A DNA stretch of 64,000 bases from Paulinella micropora. Its lineage: Eukaryota; Cercozoa; Imbricatea; Euglyphida; Paulinellidae. The notes beneath the pieces are model-generated. The model saw nothing but the letters and a program-made list of their open reading frames with translations, was not told where the DNA came from and did no database searches. Below, piece by piece: positions 8,274-18,000 of the stretch. Every line of letters starts with the position of its first letter. Position 1 is the first letter of the stretch. A program made the position numbers and the translations under genes. The stretch spans positions 17,501-81,500 of the forward strand of contig WBZZ01002531.1 of NCBI GenBank assembly GCA_019918135.1. Direction: 5' to 3'.

Positions 8274-10139
8274 ATGCGAAGTAAGCCGAAGAAACAAAGA
8301 CCGCCGAGGATATACAGAACCAAAGATGGTCGGCCATATATTAAAGTGAAAGGCAGACGAGCATATCTCAACTTTGGCGAGAAAACTAATGACCTTTCAA
8401 CACTTCAAATCGTTAAACTGTTTCTGAAATATATGAAAGGGGACAATAAAACGAAGAAAACACGAAAGACGAAAGAGCGAATAGTTAAGTCAGAATTCAA
8501 CCGTCTTGAATACGAGAACCGCAATCAGGTAAATAATCAGCTAGATAAACTCAAACTGGAAAAGTATGACCGCCTACACGAGCTAGAAAAGAAAGACAAA
8601 GAAGCAAAAGAACAACAAAAGAAAATAGAAGAGCGAGAAGCCGAAACGAAAAGAAATGAACTCGCACTAATACAGACCGAAACAGCACAAGCTCAAAGAT
8701 TGGCTACTATTGACGGAGAAATAAAAAGAAAAAATGCGATTAACGATGCTTTGGTTGAAAGAGCAATAGCATTGGATGAAGCAAAAGGTGAATTAAAAAG
8801 AAGTGAAAGAAAACAAAGGGAAAGGAAAGGAAGACAGTATGTTTTGTCCGAAGAAGAAGCCATAGCATTTGCTGAGGAGATTAAGAGAAGGGAAGATGAA
8901 GCAAAACAACGACAAGACGATTTAAGACAGCAAGCAATGGAAGCAGACCAGAAAGCGGAGGAATCCGACAGAAAAGCATTTATAGCAAATCTAGAAAGAG
9001 CTCAAACTTTATTTGCTAGTGGTGGCAAGAAAAGGCAGATTAGTGTCAATAGTTTAGCGAAAAAGCTAGGGTGGAAAACGAGGGGAAGCAAACACGGAAA
9101 CAAAGATGTTGAAGGCAGAACGGCCAAAGGCTATATCCAAGAAATCATAGCTGTTAGACAGGGCGAACTTAACATAACTCCTGATATAACCCTTGAAGAA
9201 TTGGAAAATGCTTTAATAGGTCTAACCGCACAGGGCGGAACTGGTGCGAAAAAATTGGAAGATATCATTAAAAAAATATTAACCAAGATGATGATAAAAA
9301 AGCATTTGAAACGAAGTGAATGGAAGACCAAATCAAAGAAAAAAGAATTAGTAAATACACTAATAAACAAAATGTATGCCGACCCCAACACATATAAATC
9401 ACTTTCAAATGAATTCCAGATACAGCAGCCACCAACAACCGATCCAACACCAATAGAAGATACACCACCACCAGCCACCGAACCACCAACAGAAGAGCAA
9501 CCACCAGCAGGGGCAAGCCCCCGCACCCCCACCGCCGAGGTAGACACCATTCAACCGCCAAACCCCACCGCCGAGGTAGACACCATTCAACCACAAACAC
9601 AAAATGAGAAAGATATAAATCCAGGGGTCGTAGGGGCTGGAAGCCCATACAGAGGATTAATGACGGATGAAATAGACGACATTATGAAAAAGCACGATTG
9701 GTATTTGGGAACAGTAGCCAGCGACGAAATAAACAAACTGAAACCAGAAAAAAGAAAGAAGTATGGTTTTATAATGAACACAGACCCAAGCACCAAAAAA
9801 GGGCAACATTGGATTGCTATTTACTGCTCATTAGATGGCGATAGAAGTATAGAAATATATGACCCTCTCGCACTGTATAAACCGACAGACCTATTTCTAC
9901 ACCAAATGAAACAGCTTATTGACAAGAGTAAGCCGAGCACATATCTGCTTATGAAGGTTAATCAAGTCAAAAACCAAAGCGACACGACAGATACCTGTGG
10001 GTGGCATAGTATTAGGTTTTTGTTAGAGCGGTCAAAAGGTAATCGGTTTAAATTTGCCAGCGGTTGGACTGATTTGAAGGAAAAAGAAGCCGATGAGTTG
10101 AAAACCCAGAACGGCTACGGATTTGATACTTTCATTTAG
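8274..10139 (+). CDS. Ulp1/adenain-type maturation protease with long coiled-coil front, element A
   Basis: A 621-residue protein. Residues 1-50 hold a basic module (YRTKDGRPYIKVKGRRAYLNFG). Residues 60-250 are a long charged coiled coil, followed by a helical region and a Pro/Thr-rich linker with a 12-residue tandem repeat. The C-terminal 165 residues are a cysteine protease of the Ulp1/adenain clan, with the expected His (GQHWIAIY), Asp (IEIYDPLA), Gln (NQVKNQ) and Cys (DTCGWHSI) in order. Such proteases cut capsid precursors during maturation. The N-terminal half may be a separate virion component. Element B carries a relative at 30461..32363. Confidence 0.9.
   Translation: MRSKPKKQRPPRIYRTKDGRPYIKVKGRRAYLNFGEKTNDLSTLQIVKLFLKYMKGDNKTKKTRKTKERIVKSEFNRLEYENRNQVNNQLDKLKLEKYDRLHELEKKDKEAKEQQKKIEEREAETKRNELALIQTETAQAQRLATIDGEIKRKNAINDALVERAIALDEAKGELKRSERKQRERKGRQYVLSEEEAIAFAEEIKRREDEAKQRQDDLRQQAMEADQKAEESDRKAFIANLERAQTLFASGGKKRQISVNSLAKKLGWKTRGSKHGNKDVEGRTAKGYIQEIIAVRQGELNITPDITLEELENALIGLTAQGGTGAKKLEDIIKKILTKMMIKKHLKRSEWKTKSKKKELVNTLINKMYADPNTYKSLSNEFQIQQPPTTDPTPIEDTPPPATEPPTEEQPPAGASPRTPTAEVDTIQPPNPTAEVDTIQPQTQNEKDINPGVVGAGSPYRGLMTDEIDDIMKKHDWYLGTVASDEINKLKPEKRKKYGFIMNTDPSTKKGQHWIAIYCSLDGDRSIEIYDPLALYKPTDLFLHQMKQLIDKSKPSTYLLMKVNQVKNQSDTTDTCGWHSIRFLLERSKGNRFKFASGWTDLKEKEADELKTQNGYGFDTFI
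9531..9592 (+). repeat. 36-bp tandem repeat in the protease linker
   Basis: A 26-base core (9531..9556 and 9567..9592) is repeated exactly with a 36-base period and encodes TAEVDTIQP twice. Just before it, GC-rich palindromic DNA (GGGGCAAGCCCCC) resembles the hairpin units seen at 6358..6412 and 16351..16406. Confidence 0.85.
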
Positions 10140-10180
10140 ACCCGCCAGTAAAATAAAAATATATTTTCTAATATATACGA

Positions 10181-10233
10181 ACCTTTTTTTAAAAAAGCTT
10201 CACCAAAAAGTCGGGTCGTAGGGTGTCCCTACA
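10181..10233 (+). promoter_or_regulatory. Promoter/leader region of the penton gene, element A
   Basis: The gap contains an imperfect A/T-centred palindrome (CCTTTTTTTAAAAAAGCTTC) and then the hairpin leader GTCGGGTCGTAGGGtgtCCCTAC that is also found before the integrase gene. A second copy of the palindrome with its CACCAAAAA tail follows the 417-residue gene near 13930..13956, so these signals bracket the penton-capsid module. Confidence 0.7.
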
Positions 10234-11049
10234 ATGGATTATCGCGGAGGCAGGAGCTCTAACATTTACTATGTCAATAGCAAAAATAGGATAAACGGCA
10301 CAGATAGCGATTTTACACACTCCATTGATATGAAAGGGTTAGACAATCCAACACACTGTAAAATTTTACATATCTATGTGCCGAAGTCGTATTATTCCGT
10401 CGCCAGTCCTTATAATACTTTTATTCTGAGTGAAGATGGCAACGAGGCACTTATCACGATACCCGAGGGCAACTACACAATGAACAACTTAAAAAATAAG
10501 CTGGCCGAAGTGCTAACCGCAGAAAGCCCCAATGACTACACATACACAATAACAAGCAACAACACGAACACTGACCCAGAAGATGGCAAGTTATTATTTA
10601 CTGTGGCAGACAATCCCATTAACATTCAACCGCGGTTTGTTTTTGACGACGAAACTCGTATTCACGAAATTATGGGGTTTGAGCGGTCTTCTACTTATTT
10701 CTTTGCTAATAATACCATTAGGTCGCCGAATGTCATAATCTTGACTGGTGAAAAAACATTGTATCTACAAAGCGACCTCGTTGGTGAAGGTGATAATCAC
10801 GTGCTCCAAGAAATATACACGGCGAATGAAATCCCGTTCGGCTCTGTTATCTACGACGGCTCGGGCAGTGAATACGGCAAACGGCTATCTACTAGTTCAA
10901 GCAATGTGTATCGGTTTTACTTAACTGACGAAAACGACCAAGCCATCAACCTAAACGGTTTGGGCATTGTAATGACATTGTTGATTTACCGCGAGACGAA
11001 TTATTTTAATTTATTTACATCATTTTTTAATTTGTTAAAATCTAGGTAA
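10234..11049 (+). CDS. Penton (minor capsid) protein, element A
   Basis: A 271-residue protein beginning MDYRGGRSSNIYYVNSKNR. The N-terminal motif and the beta-rich sequence fit the single-jelly-roll penton (minor capsid) proteins of Polinton-like viruses, which close the twelve capsid vertices. The element B relative (32420..33232) is about 80 per cent alike by eye. It lies directly upstream of the major capsid gene, the usual order in these viruses. The start is fixed by the shared ATGGA leader. Confidence 0.85.
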   Translation: MDYRGGRSSNIYYVNSKNRINGTDSDFTHSIDMKGLDNPTHCKILHIYVPKSYYSVASPYNTFILSEDGNEALITIPEGNYTMNNLKNKLAEVLTAESPNDYTYTITSNNTNTDPEDGKLLFTVADNPINIQPRFVFDDETRIHEIMGFERSSTYFFANNTIRSPNVIILTGEKTLYLQSDLVGEGDNHVLQEIYTANEIPFGSVIYDGSGSEYGKRLSTSSSNVYRFYLTDENDQAINLNGLGIVMTLLIYRETNYFNLFTSFFNLLKSR

Positions 11050-11113
11050 TTAATTAATTTATTTTTTTCTCATATTAAAATATAAGACAACTGAAAAAAG
11101 AGGAAAAACAAGA

Positions 11114-12571
11114 ATGCCTACACAACACGGAGGCGAACTAGATTTCAGCAGGACTGACTACATCAGTGCTTCTTATCGTTTGAATAAGCTTACCCCTCGT
11201 GAGGGTGCGGGAGCTATTACGATTACTACCGCAGGAGGACAAGAAAGCAACTTTGACCTTATCAGCAGGCCATTTAACTTAGCCCGCTCTGTTTTGAGTT
11301 TTACTTATGCCCCACCAGCAATCGCTGCGAACTATAATAAATGCTATATGGATTGCTTGGCTCCTATTAGACAAATTCAACTTCAAACCCGTGGCGGTGT
11401 TTATCTGTGCGATGTAAATGAAGTTGGTAATTTTACAAAGATTGTGTGGAAGGCCGAAACTTCTATGGAGGACTTTCTGACACTTGAAAACCACGATAAT
11501 GGAAGTGGTTCGGGATGTATGCTTCAAAAGTGTAATGCTGGAAAGATTGTTATTGGTAGTAGAGCAGAAAGGCGAGCAATTGATACTTCAGTAGCCTACG
11601 ATACTGTTAGAGACGCAATTCAAACATACTACAAAGTGCCTAGTGTAAATGCTCGTCGCCACGACGATTCCGCTCTATCTGATGGCACTGCTGGAACCTA
11701 TAGCCTTGTTAATGTTGAATATAATGAGGCTAAGTATTTCTCTGGTGGTGCGGCTACTTCTGCTGAGCCTTCTATCTCTGTTAAGATTAATCTCGGTATG
11801 CTTTACAATACCATTTTCGCTCTTGATAAGACTATTATGTTTCCAGAGATTTTGAATATGCGGATTGTGTGGCAACAGACCCCTAAAATTTATTATTACA
11901 ATAACGATGCTTCGTCACCGGGTGGAGGAGTGCTTGTTGCTGCCGCTGGTAATGTAAGTGTTTCTAGTCTTAACTTGTTCCTTGCCGTAGAGACTAATCC
12001 CGATGTCATTCAATCAATTCAACAAAAGGTGGCAAGTCCTGAGGGTATGAGTTTTAATATTGATTATCCTTATGTTTATAAAAATTCCATTGCACAATCC
12101 ACTACCCAAAACATTATTCTACGCTTTGATAGAGGACACGGAAAACGATTGAAGAAAATTTATCACACACTCTTTCACAACACCGAAAACAAGAATACTG
12201 CTTATGATATTGATAACAGAGCAACTGCTAAGACCACCAGTTTCCACACCACACTTGACGGGGCACGACTTCAAGAATTTGAAATATATCCCGCTAGTTT
12301 TGAAGATTATATGTGCTTGAAACCTAAACTTGAAGGTTCTGTTTTGATGAATTCAAATGTATATCAATACAACTGGTTCTGGGTTGATACTTGGGATAAT
12401 ACCCGCCCGCTGTGGAGTAAGGACCAGAATGAAGTTAGTGGGCTTGACCTTTCCAATGAGAGACGATGGGAGTTCATTAGCACTACACAGAATAATGCTC
12501 ATCAGCACGTAAGTGTAGCAATCACTCAGCGGGAAGTTCAGGTTAAGGCAAATATGATTACCATTTCATAG
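11114..12571 (+). CDS. Double-jelly-roll major capsid protein, element A
   Basis: A 485-residue protein that would form the hexameric capsomers. It is long, beta-rich and without low-complexity parts, with motifs shared with the element B copy (33355..34836): NLARSVL.FTY near residue 60, KVP.VNARRHDD near 180, NLFLAVETNPDVI near 290, and the tail YNWFWVDTWDNTRPLWSKD. Position after the penton and overall length fit Polinton-like virus capsid proteins. Two compact hairpins follow its stop codon. Confidence 0.88.
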   Translation: MPTQHGGELDFSRTDYISASYRLNKLTPREGAGAITITTAGGQESNFDLISRPFNLARSVLSFTYAPPAIAANYNKCYMDCLAPIRQIQLQTRGGVYLCDVNEVGNFTKIVWKAETSMEDFLTLENHDNGSGSGCMLQKCNAGKIVIGSRAERRAIDTSVAYDTVRDAIQTYYKVPSVNARRHDDSALSDGTAGTYSLVNVEYNEAKYFSGGAATSAEPSISVKINLGMLYNTIFALDKTIMFPEILNMRIVWQQTPKIYYYNNDASSPGGGVLVAAAGNVSVSSLNLFLAVETNPDVIQSIQQKVASPEGMSFNIDYPYVYKNSIAQSTTQNIILRFDRGHGKRLKKIYHTLFHNTENKNTAYDIDNRATAKTTSFHTTLDGARLQEFEIYPASFEDYMCLKPKLEGSVLMNSNVYQYNWFWVDTWDNTRPLWSKDQNEVSGLDLSNERRWEFISTTQNNAHQHVSVAITQREVQVKANMITIS

Positions 12572-12573
12572 AT

Positions 12574-12605
12574 GCTCAACGAGTTGAGCTTTTTGCTAGC
12601 AAAAA
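12574..12605 (+). terminator. Double hairpin after the capsid gene
   Basis: Directly after the capsid stop codon come GCTCAAC/GTTGAGC with a two-base loop (12574..12589) and the palindrome TTTTTGCTAGCAAAAA (12590..12605). They are well placed to mark the 3' end of the capsid transcript. Confidence 0.65.
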
Positions 12606-12675
12606 CCCCGCCAGTGAGGTAAGAGGTAATTATTATTTTTGATAGTTAATTTATTTTTTTAACAATATAGAAACT

Positions 12676-13929
12676 ATGAGCCACCAAAGAAATTTGATAG
12701 CACAAAATCCAGACGGAGACTTCGTAAATGTCAAAGTCGGGTATGATGGGCACATTGAAACCAACAATATGAAAACCGCCTTTGGTGAAGCATTAACCAG
12801 TTCATTAACACCAGTTGTTCAGGAAATCTTTCCCTACACAGTTAATACACGGATATGGACATTAACGGAAACAAAGGCGACCGTTTCATTTGATACGAAT
12901 ATGGCTAAATTAGAAACAGAAGGAAAGGCTAATGCTAGTGCGATATTGTCTAGCAAAAAAAGAATAAAATACAGAACGGGTATGGGGGTTCTATGTCGCT
13001 TTACTGCCTTATGGGAAACAGATGAAACCAAAGACTATCGTTCATATATTGGAATAGGCGAAAGCGATGCCAACAACGGCTTCTATTTTTGGAAACAGAA
13101 TGATTTAGGAATGTTCATTCTTCATTCAATAGCAGGAACTGACACATTCATAGCACAAGAAGACTGGGATGATCCTTGTGATGGAACAGGAGATATGCCC
13201 GATCTAGATTGGACGAAGGGAAATGTATTTCAAATTCAATTCCAATACTTGGGCTTTGGAGCTATACGGTTTTCAATTGAGAACCCAGAGACTGGCGAAT
13301 TTCAATTAATACACACTATTAAATATGCGAATGCTCATACAGGAGTTAGTCTGAGGAATACAACTTTACCCTTTTCCGCTGGCATATATAATTCTGGTGC
13401 GGATGATGGTGTCCAAATTCTAAAAACTGCAAGTGTTTGTATGTTTGTTGAAGGCTCCAATATTGTAAATTCAAGCATATCAAACGAAGCGGAAGGCGAA
13501 AAAAAAGCCAGCACCACGGAAAGCCCAATTCTAACAATAAAAAATAAAACAACTTTTAATGGTGTTGCGACCAATTATTCAATCGTTTATCCAACTCTCG
13601 TGAGCATATCAAACGAAGACAATAAAGTCAATATAGTGCGAATTGTGAAAACGAGTGGAGCACTTACTGGCGAGAACTTTGTTGATATTGATGCTAAAAC
13701 TTCAATCGTATCAAAGGATAACAGTGCTACCGCTTTGGGTGGAGCTGTTATTAGCGATGTTATTGTTAAACTTTATGTTAATGCTACTTCTAGCCAGCTT
13801 ATTGACTTGCGAACTTACGATATACAACTCGCACCTGGCGAAAATCTAACATTTTTACAAAAGTCTGTATCTACTGTCGCAAATGGAGGAAATGTGAGTG
13901 CTATCGTTAATTTCTTAGAAGATCACTGA
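12676..13929 (+). CDS. Conserved 417-residue protein of the virion block, element A
   Basis: A 417-residue protein with a beta-rich sequence beginning MSHQRNLIAQNPDGDFVNV and a conserved core (WDDPCDGTG, LDWTKGNVFQIQFQYLGFGAI). It is closely matched by 34937..36178 in element B, down to the final NFLEDH / NFIEDQ. It follows the capsid gene in both elements and is as long as a structural protein. The core has the feel of a lectin-like or receptor-binding jelly roll, but no family can be named. Confidence 0.75.
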   Translation: MSHQRNLIAQNPDGDFVNVKVGYDGHIETNNMKTAFGEALTSSLTPVVQEIFPYTVNTRIWTLTETKATVSFDTNMAKLETEGKANASAILSSKKRIKYRTGMGVLCRFTALWETDETKDYRSYIGIGESDANNGFYFWKQNDLGMFILHSIAGTDTFIAQEDWDDPCDGTGDMPDLDWTKGNVFQIQFQYLGFGAIRFSIENPETGEFQLIHTIKYANAHTGVSLRNTTLPFSAGIYNSGADDGVQILKTASVCMFVEGSNIVNSSISNEAEGEKKASTTESPILTIKNKTTFNGVATNYSIVYPTLVSISNEDNKVNIVRIVKTSGALTGENFVDIDAKTSIVSKDNSATALGGAVISDVIVKLYVNATSSQLIDLRTYDIQLAPGENLTFLQKSVSTVANGGNVSAIVNFLEDH

Positions 13930-13978
13930 ACCTTTTGAAAAAGCTTCACCAAAAAAAATAAAATAATAAGTTTTAGAA

Positions 13979-14266
13979 TTACAATTGAAGCTGTTTGAAT
14001 ATTTCTTTTTTTAGCTCTGGATAGTTATCTAGAAATGGTTGCTTTGCCATCCATCTTAAATATTGTGTATCAAATACAACCACATCGGCGACTGTCTTTC
14101 CCTTATATTTTCCCATAGGTATCTTTCCTTGTTCTTGAAGTTTCTTGTTTTCTGATTTGTATTCATTAATGTGCCCATCAATTACTTGCTTAATTTCTTG
14201 TAAAGTAAATGTTCTGTCTTTGTTGCTGACAGATAGCTGTTCAAATTTTTCACAAAGCTTTTGCAT
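13979..14266 (-). CDS. Small GKYKGK-motif protein, element A
   Basis: A 95-residue protein with a helical, charged front (CEKFEQLSV, LQEIKQVIDGHINEY) and the C-terminal motif MGKYKGKTVADV ... YLRWMAKQPF. This motif resembles the short DUF3820 / exonuclease-X C-terminal module that is common in large DNA viruses and presumably binds nucleic acid or a replication partner. Relatives lie at 36835..37122 and, more distantly, 36282..36803 in element B, next to the polymerase side of the element. Confidence 0.75.
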   Translation of the reverse strand: MQKLCEKFEQLSVSNKDRTFTLQEIKQVIDGHINEYKSENKKLQEQGKIPMGKYKGKTVADVVVFDTQYLRWMAKQPFLDNYPELKKEIFKQLQL

Positions 14267-14352
14267 CGGTGAGTGTAGAGTAGTGAGTATACGGTCTATG
14301 CCCGTAGGGTATATAGTAGGCAGTATAAAAAAATAAAAATAAATATAATATA

Positions 14353-15039
14353 ATGTCTGAGTGGATTGTCTTCGTTAAGGCTTACTCAGCTAAACACGGT
14401 CTAAGCTACAAGGAGGCATTGAAAAAGGCGGGTAAAGAATACAGAAAGCAGAAGGGGGGCAATGCGGATTTATCAGAGGATGCCTATTTGTCGCGGTCAG
14501 ATAGAAAAGGGGTTAACGGTTGGATGCCAGTAGCTAGCAAAGAAAAGTCAACGGTGTATGAAAAAGATGGCAAAGCTATTGTAGCATTTAGAGGCTCAGT
14601 AGATAAGAGAGACTTACTTACAGATGTCGCATTAGTAAAGGGAGTATTGAAAAGAACACCGAGATATAAAGAAGAGCAGAAGCTGGTTAATGAGGTTATA
14701 AAGAAATATGGTAAGGATAATGTAGAGCTGACGGGGCATAGCCTTGGAGGAACGATTGCGAAAGATTTAAGCAGACAGACTGGTGTAAGGGCTACTACAT
14801 ACAATAAAGGAAGTAGCACGAAAGACCTAATTGAAGGAGTAATTGATAGAGTAGCAGTCAAGGTAAATCCAAAAGGTAAAAGGGCTAAGACTGCGAGGCT
14901 AACCACGAATTATCGGACTAAGTATGACCCCGTTTCATTGTTAGGGGCCACGGCTGTAAATACTAAGCTAGTGAAGCCAAAAAAAGGAATACATACAATT
15001 AGGAGCTTTAAGGGTAGGGGCAAAAAGGCAAAAAAATAA
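14353..15039 (+). CDS. Class 3 lipase with virion-type N-terminal module, element A only
   Basis: A 228-residue alpha/beta hydrolase. The nucleophile elbow is GHSLGGTIA (about residues 129-137), preceded by IVAFRGS as in class 3 lipases. A following Asp (KYDPVSLLG) and His (KGIHTIRSF) complete a plausible triad. The first 38 residues (WIVFVKAYSAKHGLSYKEAL, then basic) resemble short modules found at the front of proteins in other large DNA viruses. The gene stands alone between the virion block and the polymerase and has no match in element B. I infer a membrane-attacking enzyme used in entry or release, possibly carried in the virion. Confidence 0.85.
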   Translation: MSEWIVFVKAYSAKHGLSYKEALKKAGKEYRKQKGGNADLSEDAYLSRSDRKGVNGWMPVASKEKSTVYEKDGKAIVAFRGSVDKRDLLTDVALVKGVLKRTPRYKEEQKLVNEVIKKYGKDNVELTGHSLGGTIAKDLSRQTGVRATTYNKGSSTKDLIEGVIDRVAVKVNPKGKRAKTARLTTNYRTKYDPVSLLGATAVNTKLVKPKKGIHTIRSFKGRGKKAKK

Positions 15040-15062
15040 ATTTTTCTTTTATCATTTTTCAT

Positions 15063-18000
15063 TTAGTATCCAAACGGCCTAGTTTCAATCGCATTATCTA
15101 CAATACCAATAATATTTCTTTTAGTGTAAGTAAAGCTGAATATTTTTTCTAAGTATTCGCTCGTTATTTTTTTCTGTTGTTTGTCTCTTGTTATCTTGCT
15201 GTTTTCTACAATAACAACTTTACCTGATTTTTCAATTCGTTTAGCAATCAATTTTTCTTCCTGAGTTTTAAGCAACTCTAACAATTCATTCTTGCCGTTC
15301 TCAATAAGGTCGTCGTTTTTAATTCCAAGTCCGCAACTAATGACACTTAACATATTTGGTAAATTCAATGATTTATTGTTTTCATAATTCATACTAAAGC
15401 CTTTGACTTTCATACTTGCTTTGCCGTTATCTAAGACATATCCATAACACTTTGGGCCGCCTCCGATAAAGGTCATAATCTTTGCTCCGTGTAGTTCGTC
15501 CGTCCATTCTCCTAACAACTTACCCGTTTTAACATCTGTTTCGCCTTTCGTTAAGTCTGTCGTGTATATGACACTGTCAGTATCGTGGTATAAAACTCTG
15601 TTGTCTAGTTTGTCCATCATCTCATATAGTCTTATCCTCGCGTGGCAAGTCGTAAATAAAGCAACTACAATATTTGTTTTTACTGGATCGCTTACCGCAT
15701 CTTGTTTAAGGTCATAACTCGCTTCTATTATCTTGTCGTTAATAATGTTTATGTTTATGTTATCAACTGACTTATCGTTCATTAACTTGTATAAGGTATC
15801 TTTATCTTTAATCATTTTGTTTTGAGTTTTGTTTTGCTTTTCACCAAACTTGCCCCACAGGCTATTCAAGCACAACTTAGCAACTGCTCGCCGTCCTGGG
15901 TTTTCTTCTATCTTGTTTTCGTCCATCTTAATACCCATCTTGATTTCCATACTGTCAATGTAGTTTCTTTTTTGTTCTTCTGTAATACAACCATCAGGAT
16001 ATCCGCTTGACTCTTGTTTAACCTTTAAGAAAGTTTTTATGTAATCTTTGAAAAGGCTACTGCTCTGCTCCTTCCATTGCCATACCTCATATACCTTAAT
16101 CAACTTATAGCCTTTGTCTAAGGCCTTGTAGATTTCGGGTGTTGCCCAAGTTCCTGTTATTGTTCGCTCGTTATCGGTGTGCTTACATTCGGTTTTCTGT
16201 TCGGTCATTCCGCACTTGTCGCATAAGTAATACATAAGCTTACCTCTGTCCGCCTTAGGTAAAACGGGGTGTAGTAATTTTCTGGGCGGTAGCATCTTAA
16301 CCTTAGCCACTCCAAAATATTCTCTGTTTATGATTTTGTTTTTCATATCGCAGGGGACTTCGTCCCCCGCACCCCCTCCGTTGGGGTTGTAGGGGCTTGC
16401 CCCTACATTTGAGGGCCGTATGATTTCGTGGTGTCCGCTAGGGTAGGGGTCATAATACATCACGGTCGGATACAGAGAGCATATGTCAATGTAGTTCGCA
16501 TATTCATTGTTGTGTCGTGATTTCCAATACAATGTTAGAGCATCCGTTCTACCTCCAAACATTGCTTCTCGCGGGTTCAGTCCTTCTTGTTCCGTAACTC
16601 GTTCATTAGTATCTTCCGCTAGTGTTTCACTTGTTTTCATTAATCTCCATTCACATTCCCATATACTTATTATTTTGCTTACTTGTTTGCTTAGGTCTTT
16701 TTCTCGTCTCATTGTTGCCTTGTATAGTTCGCCCATCGTTTCATTCTTCTTAGTATTGATTGTATTTCTATTAAAGCACTTTGGACATCCGTGCCAGAAA
16801 CATCCGTGAAATTCGTAAGCGGTTTTGTTCTTCTCATCCCAGCCATCAACATAAACATTTGACTGTCCTAAATTAAACATTTTCTCACCGCCATTGAATG
16901 CGTGTTTGATATCCGTTTGGTCTAACCTGCTTCTGTAAGCTATCCATTCAACACAAGCCCGAGAGGTTATCCTGTTTTGCTTTTCAGCCTTCAACACAGC
17001 AATTGAATTCTCAGGCATAAACTTAGCCCGATACAAAGCCATAACACAACTCGCAATAGTTGTATATTGAAACGGGTCAATACCGAATTCTAGAAACTGC
17101 TTTCTAAAATCCATACATCCCCTTCTCAGAATATCAACATCGCTATGACAGTATTCAGCGATTTCCTTCTGCATATCAAATGTGCTGTTTCTTTGGCTTT
17201 CATACCATTCTAAGAATTCCGCTCTTTTCTTATCTTTCATAGTGTCGTAGCCGTAGTGCTTCTTGTGTGGCATAACACCAACATAATTTTTATTCTTGTC
17301 AGTATTGAAAAAGTGAGGGAAGAAGCCCTTTTTAAGTTCGTTCAATCCGAATGTCTTAGGAAAATCAGCCAGAGGCATAGTCAAGAAACTGAGACTATCA
17401 ATGAAACGGTATTTCTTCAAAGTCATCATCATTATCTTACCGCCTTGATAAATGACGAATGGAGCCTGCCCGTTATCCACTAACCATTTAAGAATAAACT
17501 GACAATCATAACCGCGACTGTTATGAGCAATGAATGTAAAGCCGTTGTGCTTAGATTCAAAAGCCCACTTACAGAAATTATCAATGTTCTTATGAATGAC
17601 GGGTGGCTCCTTAGCATCAAAATACTGGCTTTCCGAATGATTAACAATGTGCTCGCCCGTATCCTGTGTCGCTTCAAAGTCAAAGAATATGTATTTCTCT
17701 GAAAAAGGTAATATGTCTTTCTTCACGATTTCACATTGGTGTTCAAGTGGTTTCAGTTCCTTACAATTACGGCATTTCGCATATCCGCATTTGTGTTCGT
17801 TTTTCTTCCTGTAATTAAGACCACACGAAAGACATTTCGCTTTGATATCGCAATTTGTCTTCTTGTGGTTATTGAAACAGGCAGTGTTTGGAAACTTTCT
17901 ATTACACGAATAGCAATCCGTCCAATTGCTTTTATCGTTAATACCTTTACAGCCTTTGGTTTCGCAGATATTGCAAGTGGCTTCGCATGCGTGCCTTTCT

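Noticed and set aside
9131-9796. Overlapping minus-strand frames opposite the protease linker
   Set aside because: Shadows of the Pro/Thr-rich repeat coding region; cysteine- and tryptophan-rich nonsense.
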